A DNA stretch of 64,000 bases. Origin: UBA7672 sp965279205. GTDB lineage: Bacteria; Pseudomonadota; Alphaproteobacteria; Caulobacterales; Hyphomonadaceae. The position numbers and the translations under genes were made by a program. Shown here in pieces: positions 1 to 8,976 of this stretch. The notes under the pieces were generated by a model. That model was given only the letters and a program-made list of their open reading frames with translations. It made no database searches and was not told where the DNA came from. How positions within the stretch are numbered: position 1 is the stretch's first letter; the number at the start of each line of letters is the position of its first letter. The DNA lies in the NCBI GenBank assembly GCA_965279205.1, contig OZ257144.1, positions 496,001 through 560,000 on the forward strand. Direction: 5' to 3'.

Positions 1-1
1 C

Positions 2-271
2 CGCTGGAACGCCCCCAAAGTCTATATCGCCATGTATCTGGTGCTGGGCTGGGCTGCGCTGACCATTGTCGACCGCCTGATCCACTCGCTTTCGCCGCTG
101 GGCCTCGGCCTGCTGGCGGCCGGCGGGATCCTCTACACGATCGGCGTGATCTTCCACGTCAACAAGAAGCTGCCGTTCAACTCGGCGATCTGGCATGGCT
201 TCGTGATTGCCGCCGCCGCCTGCCATTTCGCGGCGATCTATCTCGACGTCGCAAGCGGCGCGCTGACCTGA
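2..271 (+). CDS. Hemolysin III family membrane protein, C-terminal part
   Basis: The reading frame is open from the window edge, so the N-terminus lies outside. About 89 residues remain. They form hydrophobic segments (MYLVLGWAAL, LGLGLLAAGGILYTIGVIF, FVIAAAACHFAAIY) and end with the pattern WHGFV...CHF, which matches the last conserved histidines of the hemolysin III/PAQR-type family. These are seven-helix inner-membrane proteins whose bacterial role is poorly defined. A strong hairpin terminator follows directly, so the gene ends its transcript. The family call rests on the C-terminal signature only. Confidence 0.75.
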   Translation, partial: RWNAPKVYIAMYLVLGWAALTIVDRLIHSLSPLGLGLLAAGGILYTIGVIFHVNKKLPFNSAIWHGFVIAAAACHFAAIYLDVASGALT

Positions 272-291
272 GTTCTTAACCATCGGACTGG

Positions 292-318
292 AAAGGCCCG
301 GCCAGCGCCGGGCCTTTT
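292..318 (+). terminator. Intrinsic terminator after the hemolysin III gene
   Basis: A perfect 10-bp stem (AAAGGCCCGG / CCGGGCCTTT) with a 6-base loop is followed by a short T run. It lies 20 bases after the stop codon. Confidence 0.85.
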
Positions 319-355
319 GCTTGAGCCGTCCCGGTGCGCCCGCTAGGGTCAGCCC

Positions 356-922
356 ATGGATGGCAATGAAATCATCGGTCTCGCCCGCAAGACTTATCTC
401 GACGAGTTCGCGGGGTTCGTCCGCAAACACTCCGCCAGGTTCAAGCCCGGCGCTGCCGAGGTAGCGACGACGCGAACCGGAGAGACATCGCTTCTTGGCG
501 GACACTATCGCATCGATTTTGTCGGGCAGGATGGGGACACATCCCGGGCCATAGAATTTGTCCCGGACAATCGGGTGCGCATCGATACGCCTCTGGACGG
601 CATGTCAGGCGCGATGCGCGTCCGGATGGAGCAGATTGTCTGGGATGACGTCGAGATCACTCACGACCTTCCTGGAGACATCACCGCCCGCCTCCAGCCC
701 TGGTTCGACCAGTGGTATGATCCGAACGACAAGCGCAGCGCGGCCAGCGCCGGCGGGATCACCGACGTGATCCATTCGCTCGGCATCTATCCCGGCCAGC
801 TTGTCGTCGATTTTGGAACGGCGTCGACGAACGCCTTCTGGGCGCTGATCGCCCTCTTGAGAGACGCAGGCGCGAAGACTGTGGTGATACGGGAAACGCG
901 GCCAGCTCCGCCGGCCGGCTAG
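356..922 (+). CDS. Hypothetical protein, 188 aa
   Basis: I do not recognise this protein. It has no signal peptide or membrane segment and reads as a soluble acidic protein. One part looks structured: around residues 40-110 strand-like segments alternate with charged residues. The C-terminal third (LVVDFGTASTNAFWALIALLRDAG) has an alpha/beta flavour. The frame starts at an ATG 38 bases after the upstream terminator and ends 3 bases before the convergent phaZ stop. A long antisense frame covers its end, but the composition here is more protein-like. It is probably a family restricted to close relatives. Confidence 0.7.
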   Translation: MDGNEIIGLARKTYLDEFAGFVRKHSARFKPGAAEVATTRTGETSLLGGHYRIDFVGQDGDTSRAIEFVPDNRVRIDTPLDGMSGAMRVRMEQIVWDDVEITHDLPGDITARLQPWFDQWYDPNDKRSAASAGGITDVIHSLGIYPGQLVVDFGTASTNAFWALIALLRDAGAKTVVIRETRPAPPAG

Positions 923-925
923 GAC

Positions 926-2140
926 CTATTCCGTCGACAGGATGACGCTTCTGACGGTCGGGTAGATCTGGTTTTCCCACTTCCGGCCCGAGAACACGCC
1001 GTAGTGGCCGACGCCCGGCTGCAGGTGATGGCTGCGCAGGTGCGGGCGAAGCTTGGTCACCAGTTCGTGCGCCGCAGCGGTCTGGCCGACCGCACAGATA
1101 TCGTCCCGCTCGCCTTCCACGGTCAGAAGGGCGGTCCGGCGGATCGCCGATGGATCGACGACTTCGCCGCGATGCTTCAGCCGGCCGAGCGGCAGGCGCA
1201 TCTCCTGGAACACCCAGGCGACCGTCTCGAGATAAAATTCCTCGGTGAGGTCGAGCACCGCGAAGTACTCGTCGTAGAAGGTCTTGATCTTCTCCGCCTC
1301 GGTCTCGTCGCCGTCGACAAGGTGGCGGTAAAGCGTCTTGTGCGCATCGAGATGGCGCTCGGGGTTCATCGACATGAACGCCGTCAATTGCATGAAGCCC
1401 GGATAGACGCGCCGCCCCCAGCCCGGAAGCGGGAAGGGCACGGTCGAGATCAGGTTGTTGCGGAACCATTCGATCGGATGGTCGGTCGCCAGCGTGTTCA
1501 CCGCGGTTGGATTGATCCGGCAATCGATCGGGCCGGCCATCAGGGTCAGCGAGCGCGGCTCGCACGGGTTTTTCGCCGCTGCCATCACCGATGTCGCAAC
1601 TACCGCCTGCACGCAGGGCTGGCACACGGCGACCACATGCGTGCCCGGGCCAAGGTGTTCGAGCATCCTGATCAGGTAGTCGACATAGTCCTCGAAGCCG
1701 AAGCGGCCCGCTGTCAGGGGCACGTTGCGGGCGTTCTTCCAGTCCGTGATGTAGACGTCATGGTCCTGCAGCATCGTCTTCACGGTGTTGCGCAGGAGCG
1801 TCGCGAAGTGGCCGGACAGCGGGGCCACCAGCAGGACGCGCGGCTGGGGAGCGTCGATGTCCTTCTTGAAGTGCAGCAGGTTGGCGAAGGGCAGGTCGAG
1901 CGCGACCTCCTCGACCACCAGCGCCTCCCGGTTCTCGACCGTGACCGACTTGATGCCGAAGGGCTGGGATTCGTGGCTGAGCTTGGCGCGCGTCGCCATC
2001 TCGAGTGCGGCCATCAAACGGCGGCCGCCTGGCGAATCTGCCGCACCGTTCAGGGCGGGCCGAAGCTGTAAGGCTGCAAGCGCGGCGGCGCGAAACGGCG
2101 CCGAAGCCTGCATCTGGGCCTCGTAAATGTGGTACCACAT
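926..2140 (-). CDS. phaZ: Intracellular polyhydroxyalkanoate depolymerase
   Basis: This 404-residue cytoplasmic enzyme hydrolyses amorphous PHA in storage granules to hydroxyacyl units, mobilising carbon. The N-terminus MWYHIYEAQ and the overall length match the PhaZ intracellular family. The nucleophile in this family is a cysteine within an alpha/beta hydrolase fold, and the box VCQPC is present at residues 172-176. HFATLLRNTV and DVYITDWKNAR are other conserved family blocks. The C-terminal GVGHYGVFSGRKW carries the catalytic histidine. The gene stands alone, converging with the preceding hypothetical gene. Its presence suggests that the organism stores PHA; no synthase gene is in this window. 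Confidence 0.93.
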   Translation of the reverse strand: MWYHIYEAQMQASAPFRAAALAALQLRPALNGAADSPGGRRLMAALEMATRAKLSHESQPFGIKSVTVENREALVVEEVALDLPFANLLHFKKDIDAPQPRVLLVAPLSGHFATLLRNTVKTMLQDHDVYITDWKNARNVPLTAGRFGFEDYVDYLIRMLEHLGPGTHVVAVCQPCVQAVVATSVMAAAKNPCEPRSLTLMAGPIDCRINPTAVNTLATDHPIEWFRNNLISTVPFPLPGWGRRVYPGFMQLTAFMSMNPERHLDAHKTLYRHLVDGDETEAEKIKTFYDEYFAVLDLTEEFYLETVAWVFQEMRLPLGRLKHRGEVVDPSAIRRTALLTVEGERDDICAVGQTAAAHELVTKLRPHLRSHHLQPGVGHYGVFSGRKWENQIYPTVRSVILSTE

Positions 2141-2268
2141 ATCCCGGCGCGCTCTATTCTTAGGCAGATGCGTGACCCATCCAGCTTCCTTAACGAAGCC
2201 TAGTTCCCCGCGTACTGCACTGCGACATACGATTGCATATTGGGATTAAGGGCAAGGAAAGTGCCGTC

Positions 2269-2925
2269 ATGGCAGGCGCTAAACTCACGATTTCGAGCAG
2301 GAATTACTCCTCCTGGTCCCTCCGGGCCTGGCTTTTTTGCCAGTTGGCGGGGCTGGAGGTAGAGGTCGAAAGCACGCCGATCGACGACCCGAACAACCGG
2401 GCCGAGCTGCTGCTGCTGTCGCCAACAGTGTTGACGCCGCGTCTTGAGCACAACGGCGCCAGCGTCTGGGACACGATCGCTATCGCCGAGTATCTCGAGG
2501 AGGAATTCCCCAAGAAGGGACTGCTTCCGCTGGAGAAGGTCTCCCGTTCGCACTGCCGCTCGATCATCGGCGAGATGCACGGCGGCTTCTACAATCTCCG
2601 CTCCGCCCTGCCGATGAACCTGCGTGCCCGCTATCCCGGCTTCCGGGTCTTCACCGGGGCAAGGGGAGACATCCGCCGGGTGCTGACAATCTGGAACGAG
2701 TGCTTCGAGGCCTATCGCGGCCGCTTCCTGTTCGGCGACAATCCCACCCTTGCCGATGCGATGTACGCACCGGTCTGCACCCGCTTCGTCACCTATGACG
2801 TCGCGCTGGAAGGCAGGGCGGCCGAATACCGCGACCGCATCATGGCCTGGGCGCCGATGCAGCAATGGATCGAGGAATCGAAGGCCGAACCCATCGAGAT
2901 CGAGGAACTCGACATCGAGTTCTGA
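2269..2925 (+). CDS. Glutathione S-transferase family protein
   Basis: The protein is about 218 residues with a thioredoxin-like N-terminal half and an all-helical C-terminal half. The opening block SSRNYSSWSLRAW holds the active-site serine/tyrosine region of a GST subfamily close to maleylacetoacetate isomerase-like proteins. The later block NPTLADAMYAPVCTRF is the helix-6 N-capping motif of GSTs. The ATG at 2269 was chosen because AGGAAA precedes it at a good distance; an in-frame TTG at 2233 would add 12 residues without support. The substrate is unknown. Confidence 0.88.
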   Translation: MAGAKLTISSRNYSSWSLRAWLFCQLAGLEVEVESTPIDDPNNRAELLLLSPTVLTPRLEHNGASVWDTIAIAEYLEEEFPKKGLLPLEKVSRSHCRSIIGEMHGGFYNLRSALPMNLRARYPGFRVFTGARGDIRRVLTIWNECFEAYRGRFLFGDNPTLADAMYAPVCTRFVTYDVALEGRAAEYRDRIMAWAPMQQWIEESKAEPIEIEELDIEF

Positions 2926-2928
2926 GGC

Positions 2929-3498
2929 CTAGAGGCCGGCGTCGTAGAGGCCGGGCATCAGGTGGACGATCTTGTCGGCAAGGTGATGACGGTTGAGCGG
3001 CTTGGCCGTCCAGTCGGTCATGCCGAGCGAAATCATTCTGCCGACCTCGTCGCGGTGCTTGTCGTCGATCAGGCCCAGGATCGGAATGTCCGACCACGGC
3101 GTGTTGCTGCGGCGGACCCAGCGCACCACGTCCGCGCCGGTCATGTGCGGCAGGTCAGCCGCCACAAGAACCAGATCGAAGCTGCGCAGCGCCAGCAGGT
3201 CGACCGCCGACTGTCCGTCCTCGACCTCGATGGTCGATAGGCGCGGGGAGGCCAGCAGCACGCGCAGCACCCGGCGGTGATAGGCGTCTGCTTCGGCCAC
3301 CAGAATGCGCGTGAAATCGTGCGGTCCGTTCGTGACCGGCGGTTTTGCCGGGCGGTTCAGGGCGCGGCGAATGTCGCTGATCGGACCGAAGGAATCGAAC
3401 GGCGCCTCGGCCGTTTCGCCGGGGGCGTCATCGCGGTGCTGGCCGAACAGCCAGTCTTCGAACTTTGCCTGTGCCATCTTCGTGCGCGCCAGAGGCAT
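2929..3498 (-). CDS. Receiver-domain protein with lost phosphoacceptor (pseudo-receiver)
   Basis: A CheY-like receiver fold occupies roughly residues 62-185, after a 60-residue basic/acidic N-terminal tail. The switch lysine is kept (TAKPL). The phosphorylatable aspartate is not: in FDLVLVAADLP the position that normally holds Asp after the third strand is alanine (A113). The acidic pocket is reduced to one glutamate (ILVAEA). It therefore probably cannot be switched by a histidine kinase and may act as a protein-binding module. The ATG at 3498 has GGGGAAG upstream; a GTG at 3510 is possible. The gene converges with the GST gene, 3 bases apart. Confidence 0.8.
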   Translation of the reverse strand: MPLARTKMAQAKFEDWLFGQHRDDAPGETAEAPFDSFGPISDIRRALNRPAKPPVTNGPHDFTRILVAEADAYHRRVLRVLLASPRLSTIEVEDGQSAVDLLALRSFDLVLVAADLPHMTGADVVRWVRRSNTPWSDIPILGLIDDKHRDEVGRMISLGMTDWTAKPLNRHHLADKIVHLMPGLYDAGL

Positions 3499-3623
3499 GG
3501 ACTTCCCCACAAATCTCCACCGCCCTTTCCTCAGGGAAGTCTCGCGCCTTTCGGCTAAGGCGGGCTGATTGCGCGCACTTCAATTGTTCTCTGGCCGTAA
3601 ACCATCGCCCGCCCCGAAATGAC

Positions 3624-3654
3624 AGCGGCCCGGACGGGAAGCCGCCGGGCCGCT
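3624..3654 (-). terminator. Intrinsic hairpin after the DUF3089 gene
   Basis: Perfect 10-bp stem (AGCGGCCCGG / CCGGGCCGCT) with an 11-base loop, 20 bases beyond the stop of the leftward lipoprotein gene. The T run on the minus strand is weak, so termination efficiency is uncertain. Confidence 0.65.
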
Positions 3655-3673
3655 TAACTTTGTTCGCGTTTTT

Positions 3674-4933
3674 CTACGGGTGGGTCTTCTTCCAGGCAGC
3701 GCCCTGTTTACCGACGATGTCGACCAGATCGCCCATCCCCAGGTTTGCATCGTTGAGGTGCAGGCCCCAGTTCGGGTCGGGTTTTCCCTGCGCCATCACG
3801 TCCGAACCCGGGTCGTCAATGCGCGTGTCCGCCGGGTCGGCATTGAAGTGCACTTTCAGGTAGTGGTGATTGCCCTCGCGCACACACTCGGTGGTGGTGA
3901 GGCCCGGCGTCATCACGAAGGGCGTCGTGACCTTCTTGCCCTTCACCCACTCCTTGTCGCCCGTCGACCAGTAGACTTTCGGGTTCGTCGCCTTGCCGCC
4001 GCCCATCGCAGCCGGGTTGGTGCAGACCGCTTCGTTGTCGCCGCGCCCGATGCCGAAGCCGGCCGTGGCCGAGGGCGGGACGGTGTCGCGGAAGGACGAG
4101 AAGGAAATGATGCAGCCGGTCTGGTCGGCTGACTTGCAGACCGGGATCGACTTGAAGCTGCCGCCGACATCCTTGCCCTTGGGCGCCTGAACGGCCGAGC
4201 CCATGATGATGGCCGAGACCAGCTTCGCCTGGTCCGGTTTGCCGTCGATCTTGGACGAGATCAGCCGCGTGATCTGGCCCGAGCCCTGGCTGTGTCCGAT
4301 GATGACGACGCCACGGCCCTTGTTCTCGTTGGCGAGATAGTAGGCCCAGGCGTCATCCACGTCCGCCGTGCCGTCGAGGGCGTTGCCGCGCGAGGGAACA
4401 GCCGCACCGCCTGACATGCGCGCCCGCAGCGCGCCGAGTGAGAACTGGCGGTACATCGGCGCATAGATGCGGCACTGCGATCCGAAGCGCGCCAGCTGCG
4501 ACTTGACCACGTTCAGTTCTTCCGGTCCGGGGATCAGGTCGGAATAGGTGAACGGATCCAGCGACACGGTCGGATAGATGTAGAAGCAGTCGATCGGCGC
4601 GTTGGGGTTCGACTTGAATTTCTCGACCGTTGTCGAGCCGTCCGCCTTCACGATCGTGGCGTCGATGTTGACGGCGCAGGCGTCGTCCGCCTTGCCGGGC
4701 CAGCACAGCCAGTTGGCTTTCTGCGCGAAGTCGGTGCGTGAGGACGGCTCTGTCGGGGCAGGGGGCGCCGCCGGCGGCGCCGTCGCCGGTGTTGCGGCCA
4801 CGGGCGGCGCGGGTGGCGCAGCAGCGACCACGGTTGCCGCGGGCGCTGCAGCCGCCGTCGCGACGGGCGCCGGCTCGCTCGAGATGCAGGCAGTAGCCAG
4901 CAGCATGGTGCTGGCAAGCAGCAGGTGTTTCAT
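3674..4933 (-). CDS. DUF3089 family lipase-like lipoprotein
   Basis: The 419-residue precursor begins with a short signal peptide ending in ATAC at residue 16, a likely lipobox. A linker of about 50 residues rich in Pro and Ala follows. The mature domain is an alpha/beta hydrolase of the DUF3089 type, with the nucleophile elbow GHSQG and the block DCFYIYPTVS near its start. Family members resemble secreted lipases or esterases, but the substrate is not established. The protein probably sits in the outer membrane facing the periplasm. The gene is monocistronic, with a terminator behind it. Confidence 0.85.
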   Translation of the reverse strand: MKHLLLASTMLLATACISSEPAPVATAAAAPAATVVAAAPPAPPVAATPATAPPAAPPAPTEPSSRTDFAQKANWLCWPGKADDACAVNIDATIVKADGSTTVEKFKSNPNAPIDCFYIYPTVSLDPFTYSDLIPGPEELNVVKSQLARFGSQCRIYAPMYRQFSLGALRARMSGGAAVPSRGNALDGTADVDDAWAYYLANENKGRGVVIIGHSQGSGQITRLISSKIDGKPDQAKLVSAIIMGSAVQAPKGKDVGGSFKSIPVCKSADQTGCIISFSSFRDTVPPSATAGFGIGRGDNEAVCTNPAAMGGGKATNPKVYWSTGDKEWVKGKKVTTPFVMTPGLTTTECVREGNHHYLKVHFNADPADTRIDDPGSDVMAQGKPDPNWGLHLNDANLGMGDLVDIVGKQGAAWKKTHP

Positions 4934-5038
4934 AACGTCTCTCCCGAAGGTGTCGGCTTCTTGTTGGCCGCTATCTGCCGCTGTCGGGGAAAGTCTGTCC
5001 AGAGGCCGGAAAACACGAGGCCGCGATACGGGGCAAGC

Positions 5039-5869
5039 CTAGACCGGCTCGCATTGCGAGGAGTGGTTTGCCTTCACCGCAATGGCCGCCGGATCGTCAG
5101 CGTCGACAATGTGCGCCTCGAAGGTGCGCGACGCGGTCGAGGCAAACACCTCCTCGAACGGCGCGAAGCCGTTGTCGATCATGAACACGTCGATATGCCG
5201 ACCGTGGATCGCCCCGCCGCGATCGCCTGCGAACAGGAAGCCGTCATGCACGAAGGTCTGGCCTTCATGCTTGAAAGTGATGCCGCGCAGCTCCGGCACG
5301 AAGATCACGCTCTCCAGCGGAATGATGTCCGTATCCACCGCGATGGTGCGGAAGGGCATCAGTGGAATGTTGCGCACGCCGCATCCCAGCGCGTGGTTCA
5401 CCGCCATGAAGCGCGCGCGCCGCGTGGCGTTCTTCACACCATCCGACAGGTTGCCGAGGAACTCGTCGCAATTGGCCTGATCGGGTCCATTCGAGTCGAC
5501 ATAGACATAGGCCGTCGCCTTGCCGCCCTGTCTCACTGACACGGAGCCCTGCAGCGCCGCCTCGCACCAGTCGCCCTGCGTCAGCATCGGCGAGATCGAT
5601 GCGCCGTCGCGGCCGATCAGCGGAAAGGCTGCGGAGATCGTCTCCGGCGCAGGCCGCACGATGGGCGTGTGATAGTGCGTCGCCCACAGTTTGAGATCGG
5701 GGCCAAGCGATTGCGGCGCGGGGGCGGGAAGCACGAAGGCCATGGCTTGCTGCCCAGACGTCAGTACAGGCGCTGTGGGCGTCGTTGTGGTGCGTGGCGT
5801 GACGCCTGGCACGGTCGCTGTCGCGCATGCGGCCAGCAGGAAGAGGATCGTGAATGTGAACTGTCTCAC
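5039..5869 (-). CDS. 3D-domain lipoprotein (MltA C-terminal-like), copy 1
   Basis: The C-terminal half carries the 3D domain, named for three aspartates: AVDTD, AGDRGGAIHG and HIDVF. In lytic transglycosylases such as MltA this fold forms the catalytic core that cuts peptidoglycan. I chose the GTG at 5869 because AGGA lies just upstream and the product then opens with a lipoprotein signal ending in LLAAC. A longer frame starting at 5989 adds 40 residues without signal-peptide character. A paralogue follows upstream in the same orientation. The role is likely cell-wall remodelling in the periplasm. Confidence 0.8.
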   Translation of the reverse strand: MRQFTFTILFLLAACATATVPGVTPRTTTTPTAPVLTSGQQAMAFVLPAPAPQSLGPDLKLWATHYHTPIVRPAPETISAAFPLIGRDGASISPMLTQGDWCEAALQGSVSVRQGGKATAYVYVDSNGPDQANCDEFLGNLSDGVKNATRRARFMAVNHALGCGVRNIPLMPFRTIAVDTDIIPLESVIFVPELRGITFKHEGQTFVHDGFLFAGDRGGAIHGRHIDVFMIDNGFAPFEEVFASTASRTFEAHIVDADDPAAIAVKANHSSQCEPV

Positions 5870-6058
5870 CGGCTCGTCCTGCGAATCTGTTGTGGCGGCG
5901 GGCGCGCTGACAGCTGCAGCGGCGCCTGCCCCTCTGCCAGAGGAGATAGGCTCCGATTTCAACCCGAGTATGGCGGACAGTTCTTTCACGACATCAGCGA
6001 AGCCGCCTGAGGCGTTACCGGACGGTTATCGCCGGACCACAGCCAAGTTACCAGATTG

Positions 6059-6949
6059 TCAGATGCTGCTTGCGGGCTTGGTTTTGCGTGGTTTTCCGGG
6101 ACGGTCGGAATCCTTGCAGACTTCCTCGCTGGCATCATTCAGCGCGATCGCCGCGGGATCTCTCTTGTCGACGATGAAGGCCTCGAAGGTGTGTCGCGGG
6201 TTGGATCGCACCACGTTGGGGAAGGGCTCCACCGTCGCATTGGCGACGAACATGTCGATATGGTTGCCCTCGATCGCGCCGCCCGTGTCGCTGGCGACGA
6301 CATAGCCGTCATGCGTGAACAGCTGGCCGTCGCTCCAGAAACCCAGGCCGCGCAGGGCAGGGATGTAGAGTACCGTTCCGATCTTGAAACGGTCGCGGTC
6401 GACCGCGATCGTGCGGAACGCCATCAGCGGAATGACGCGCACGTCGCACGCCTGCGGATGATGGAACTCGACGAAACGCGCGCGCTTGGTTGCGGATTTG
6501 ATGCGTTCAGACAGGTCGCCGAAATACTTGTCGCAGGTGATCTGCTCGGGCCCGCGGCTGTCGACATACATGTAGGCCGTCGGCGGTTCCTTGCCGTTGT
6601 CGACCCAGATCGAGCCCTGCATCGCCGCATCGCACCAGTCCTCGGTCGACAGCGGCGGCGAGATAGCCTGGCCGTTCCTGCCCATCAGCGGCTTGGCGGC
6701 GACGCCGGTCCAGGACGGGCGCACGGTGGGCATGTGATAGTAGGTCGCCCACAGCTTCATCTTCTTGCTGAGCATCGCCTCTTCGGGCGCTCTCAGCAGG
6801 AAATTGAGCGCCTGCGCGGTCGGATGAAGGTCCGGCCGGCCGAGCGTGATGTCGACATGGGTGGCCGCAAACGCGGTGCGGAGCTGGGGTCCCACGAAGA
6901 TCGCGACTCCGGCGATCACCAGGACAAGAGCAAGCAGCAAACGTTTCAT
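6059..6949 (-). CDS. 3D-domain exported protein, copy 2
   Basis: This 296-residue paralogue of the neighbouring 3D protein shares with it LKLWATYYH..., RARF, IPLMAFRTIAVD and SDTGGAIEGNHIDMF, so all three domain aspartates are kept. Its N-terminus (MKRLLLALVLVIAGVAIFVG) is an uncleaved anchor or signal peptide rather than a lipobox. Two paired cysteines around DWCDAAMQ and ITCDKYF are conserved between the copies and may form a disulfide in the periplasm. The C-terminus is a basic Lys/Arg/Pro tail absent from copy 1. Tandem arrangement on the same strand suggests duplication with changed anchoring. Confidence 0.82.
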   Translation of the reverse strand: MKRLLLALVLVIAGVAIFVGPQLRTAFAATHVDITLGRPDLHPTAQALNFLLRAPEEAMLSKKMKLWATYYHMPTVRPSWTGVAAKPLMGRNGQAISPPLSTEDWCDAAMQGSIWVDNGKEPPTAYMYVDSRGPEQITCDKYFGDLSERIKSATKRARFVEFHHPQACDVRVIPLMAFRTIAVDRDRFKIGTVLYIPALRGLGFWSDGQLFTHDGYVVASDTGGAIEGNHIDMFVANATVEPFPNVVRSNPRHTFEAFIVDKRDPAAIALNDASEEVCKDSDRPGKPRKTKPASSI

Positions 6950-7064
6950 GGAGATCCCGGCTGCGTCCCCTGGCCCCAGGGAAAAGCCCGTGAAAAGAGG
7001 CTGAATGAAGGCAGGCGCTGAGGCAAGTTAAATCGTCGCATCGCACGCAACGTCATTCGTTAAT

Positions 7065-7499
7065 TCAACCGGCCGGCGGCGGCTGTCCACCCACCATCGG
7101 CAGGTCGGGATCGAGGCGAACCCATTGCGGCGCCGATCTGGTCCAGATGTTCATGACAGGCGTTGCGATAGCGGGATGATCTAGCGTGCCTGCGCGCAGG
7201 ATCACCAGCTGGGGCCGCGCCGACGACGCGCTGGTCACCGGCGTGCCGCAGGCCGGGCAGAAGCCGCGCAACATCGTGTTCCCGGAATCGGCCTGCGAGG
7301 TGAACAGGCGCAGCTCGCCTGTGATCGCCACATCCTCTGTGCGGAAGACGAGGTTCACCGTCGATGAGCCTGCGCCGAAATACTGGCAGTCGCGGCACCA
7401 GCACTGGCGCGTGGTGATTGGCTCGGCGCTCACGCTGTAGCGCACCGCCGTGCACAGGCATCCGCCGGTGATGGGGAGTGAAATCGCTTGCTCGGACAT
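7065..7499 (-). CDS. GFA family zinc protein
   Basis: A protein of 144 residues with the glutathione-dependent formaldehyde-activating enzyme (GFA) fold. Three cysteine motifs that bind zinc in this family are present: GGCLC near residue 15, CWCRDC near 35 and FCPACG near 80. The founding member helps condense formaldehyde with glutathione, but most homologues have no proven substrate. The start ATG has GGAG upstream. It follows leuC by about 35 bases on the same strand, so the two may be cotranscribed, although no functional link is evident. Confidence 0.88.
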   Translation of the reverse strand: MSEQAISLPITGGCLCTAVRYSVSAEPITTRQCWCRDCQYFGAGSSTVNLVFRTEDVAITGELRLFTSQADSGNTMLRGFCPACGTPVTSASSARPQLVILRAGTLDHPAIATPVMNIWTRSAPQWVRLDPDLPMVGGQPPPAG

Positions 7500-7533
7500 G
7501 GGCGTCTCCTTCGCAGTCGTCGCCGGTGAAGAC

Positions 7534-8937
7534 TCAGCCGGTGATAACGCCTGCCAGCGCGGCTTTCGCCGCGAGCACTGGGCTCATCAGATGTGTGCGG
7601 CCGCCGCGGCCCTGACGGCCCTCGAAATTGCGGTTCGAGGTTGAGGCGCAGCGCTCGCCGGGCTTCAGGATGTCCGGGTTCATGCCGAGACACATCGAAC
7701 AGCCGGGTTCGCGCCATTCGAAGCCGGCATCGAGGAACACTTTATCCAGGCCTTCCTCCTCGGCCTGCGCGCGGATGAGGCCGGAGCCGGGAACGACCAT
7801 GGCGCGAACGCCAGCGGCCACATGCTTGCCCTTCGCGATGTCGGCGGCGGCGCGCAGATCCTCGATGCGTGAATTGGTGCAGCTGCCGATGAAGACGCGA
7901 TCGATCTTCAGGCCTTCGAGCTTCTGTCCCGGTTCGAGACCCATATAGGCGAGCGCGCGCTCGGCCGCCTCGCGCTTCACGCTGTCGGAGATCTGCGAAG
8001 GGACTGGCGTGGAGGCAGTGATCGGCGCTGCCTGTTCCGGGCTGGTGCCCCAGGTGATGGTGGGCGGAACGTCGGCCGCGTCGATGACGATCACTTCGTC
8101 CCAGTGCGCGCCTTCATCCGGATAGAGCGTCTTCCAGAACTGCAGCGCGGTCTCCCACTGGCCGCCCTTCGGCGTCGCGGGCCGGCCCTTCATGTAGGAG
8201 AATGTCGTCTCGTCCGGCGCAACCAGCCCGGCGCGGGCGCCGCCTTCGATCGACAGGTTGCACAGCGTCATGCGGCCTTCCATCGACATCGAGCGGATGG
8301 CGGAGCCCATGTATTCGATGACATGGCCTGCGCCGCCATTGGTGCCGATGATGGCGATCAGGTGCAGCGCAAGATCCTTGGCGCCGACGCCCGGCGGAAA
8401 TTCGCCGTCGACCCGCACCGCCATGTTCTTCATTTTTCGCGCGCGCAGCGTCTGCGTCGCGAGAACATGCTCGACTTCGGATGTGCCGATGCCGTGCGCC
8501 AGGGCGCCGAACGCGCCGTGCGTGGAGGTGTGGCTGTCGCCGCACACGATGGTGAGGCCGGGCTGCGTACGACCCTGTTCGGGACCGACGACGTGGACGA
8601 TGCCATTGCGGATGTCGCCCATCGGAAAGAACTGGATGCCGTGTTCCTTCACGTTGCGCGCCAGCGTCTCGAGCTGTTCACGCGCCTCTGTGTCCTTGAC
8701 GCCCGCCATGCCCAGCGACTGACCTTCGGTCGGCGTGTTGTGATCCGCGACAGCGAGGGTGAGATCCGGCCGGCGCACCTTGCGGCCATTGGCCTTCAGG
8801 CCCGCGAAGGCCTGCGGTGTCGTCACCTCATGGATGAGGTGGAGGTCGATATAGATAAGGCTCTCGCCCGACGCCTTGTCCGTCGAGACGACGTGGCTAT
8901 CCCAGATCTTGTCGTAGAGGGTGCGCGGGCTGCTCAT
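7534..8937 (-). CDS. leuC: 3-isopropylmalate dehydratase large subunit
   Basis: The 467-residue LeuC subunit isomerises 2- to 3-isopropylmalate in leucine synthesis together with LeuD. The [4Fe-4S] cluster cysteines are visible in GSCTNSRIEDLR and GCSMCLGMNPD, with a third in the VCGDSHTSTHGAFGALAHG region that is diagnostic of the family. The C-terminal block SNRNFEGRQGRGGRTHL is also typical. leuD, usually the next gene, is not in this position; a GFA family gene follows instead, so the small subunit must be encoded elsewhere. Confidence 0.96.
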   Translation of the reverse strand: MSSPRTLYDKIWDSHVVSTDKASGESLIYIDLHLIHEVTTPQAFAGLKANGRKVRRPDLTLAVADHNTPTEGQSLGMAGVKDTEAREQLETLARNVKEHGIQFFPMGDIRNGIVHVVGPEQGRTQPGLTIVCGDSHTSTHGAFGALAHGIGTSEVEHVLATQTLRARKMKNMAVRVDGEFPPGVGAKDLALHLIAIIGTNGGAGHVIEYMGSAIRSMSMEGRMTLCNLSIEGGARAGLVAPDETTFSYMKGRPATPKGGQWETALQFWKTLYPDEGAHWDEVIVIDAADVPPTITWGTSPEQAAPITASTPVPSQISDSVKREAAERALAYMGLEPGQKLEGLKIDRVFIGSCTNSRIEDLRAAADIAKGKHVAAGVRAMVVPGSGLIRAQAEEEGLDKVFLDAGFEWREPGCSMCLGMNPDILKPGERCASTSNRNFEGRQGRGGRTHLMSPVLAAKAALAGVITG

Positions 8938-8976
8938 GCCCGGCTATATGCGCGGGGGCGGGCGAGGCTGCAAGCG

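Noticed and set aside
1004..2071. 355-codon frame on the + strand
   Set aside because: Antisense of phaZ; composition is that of a shadow frame in GC-rich DNA.
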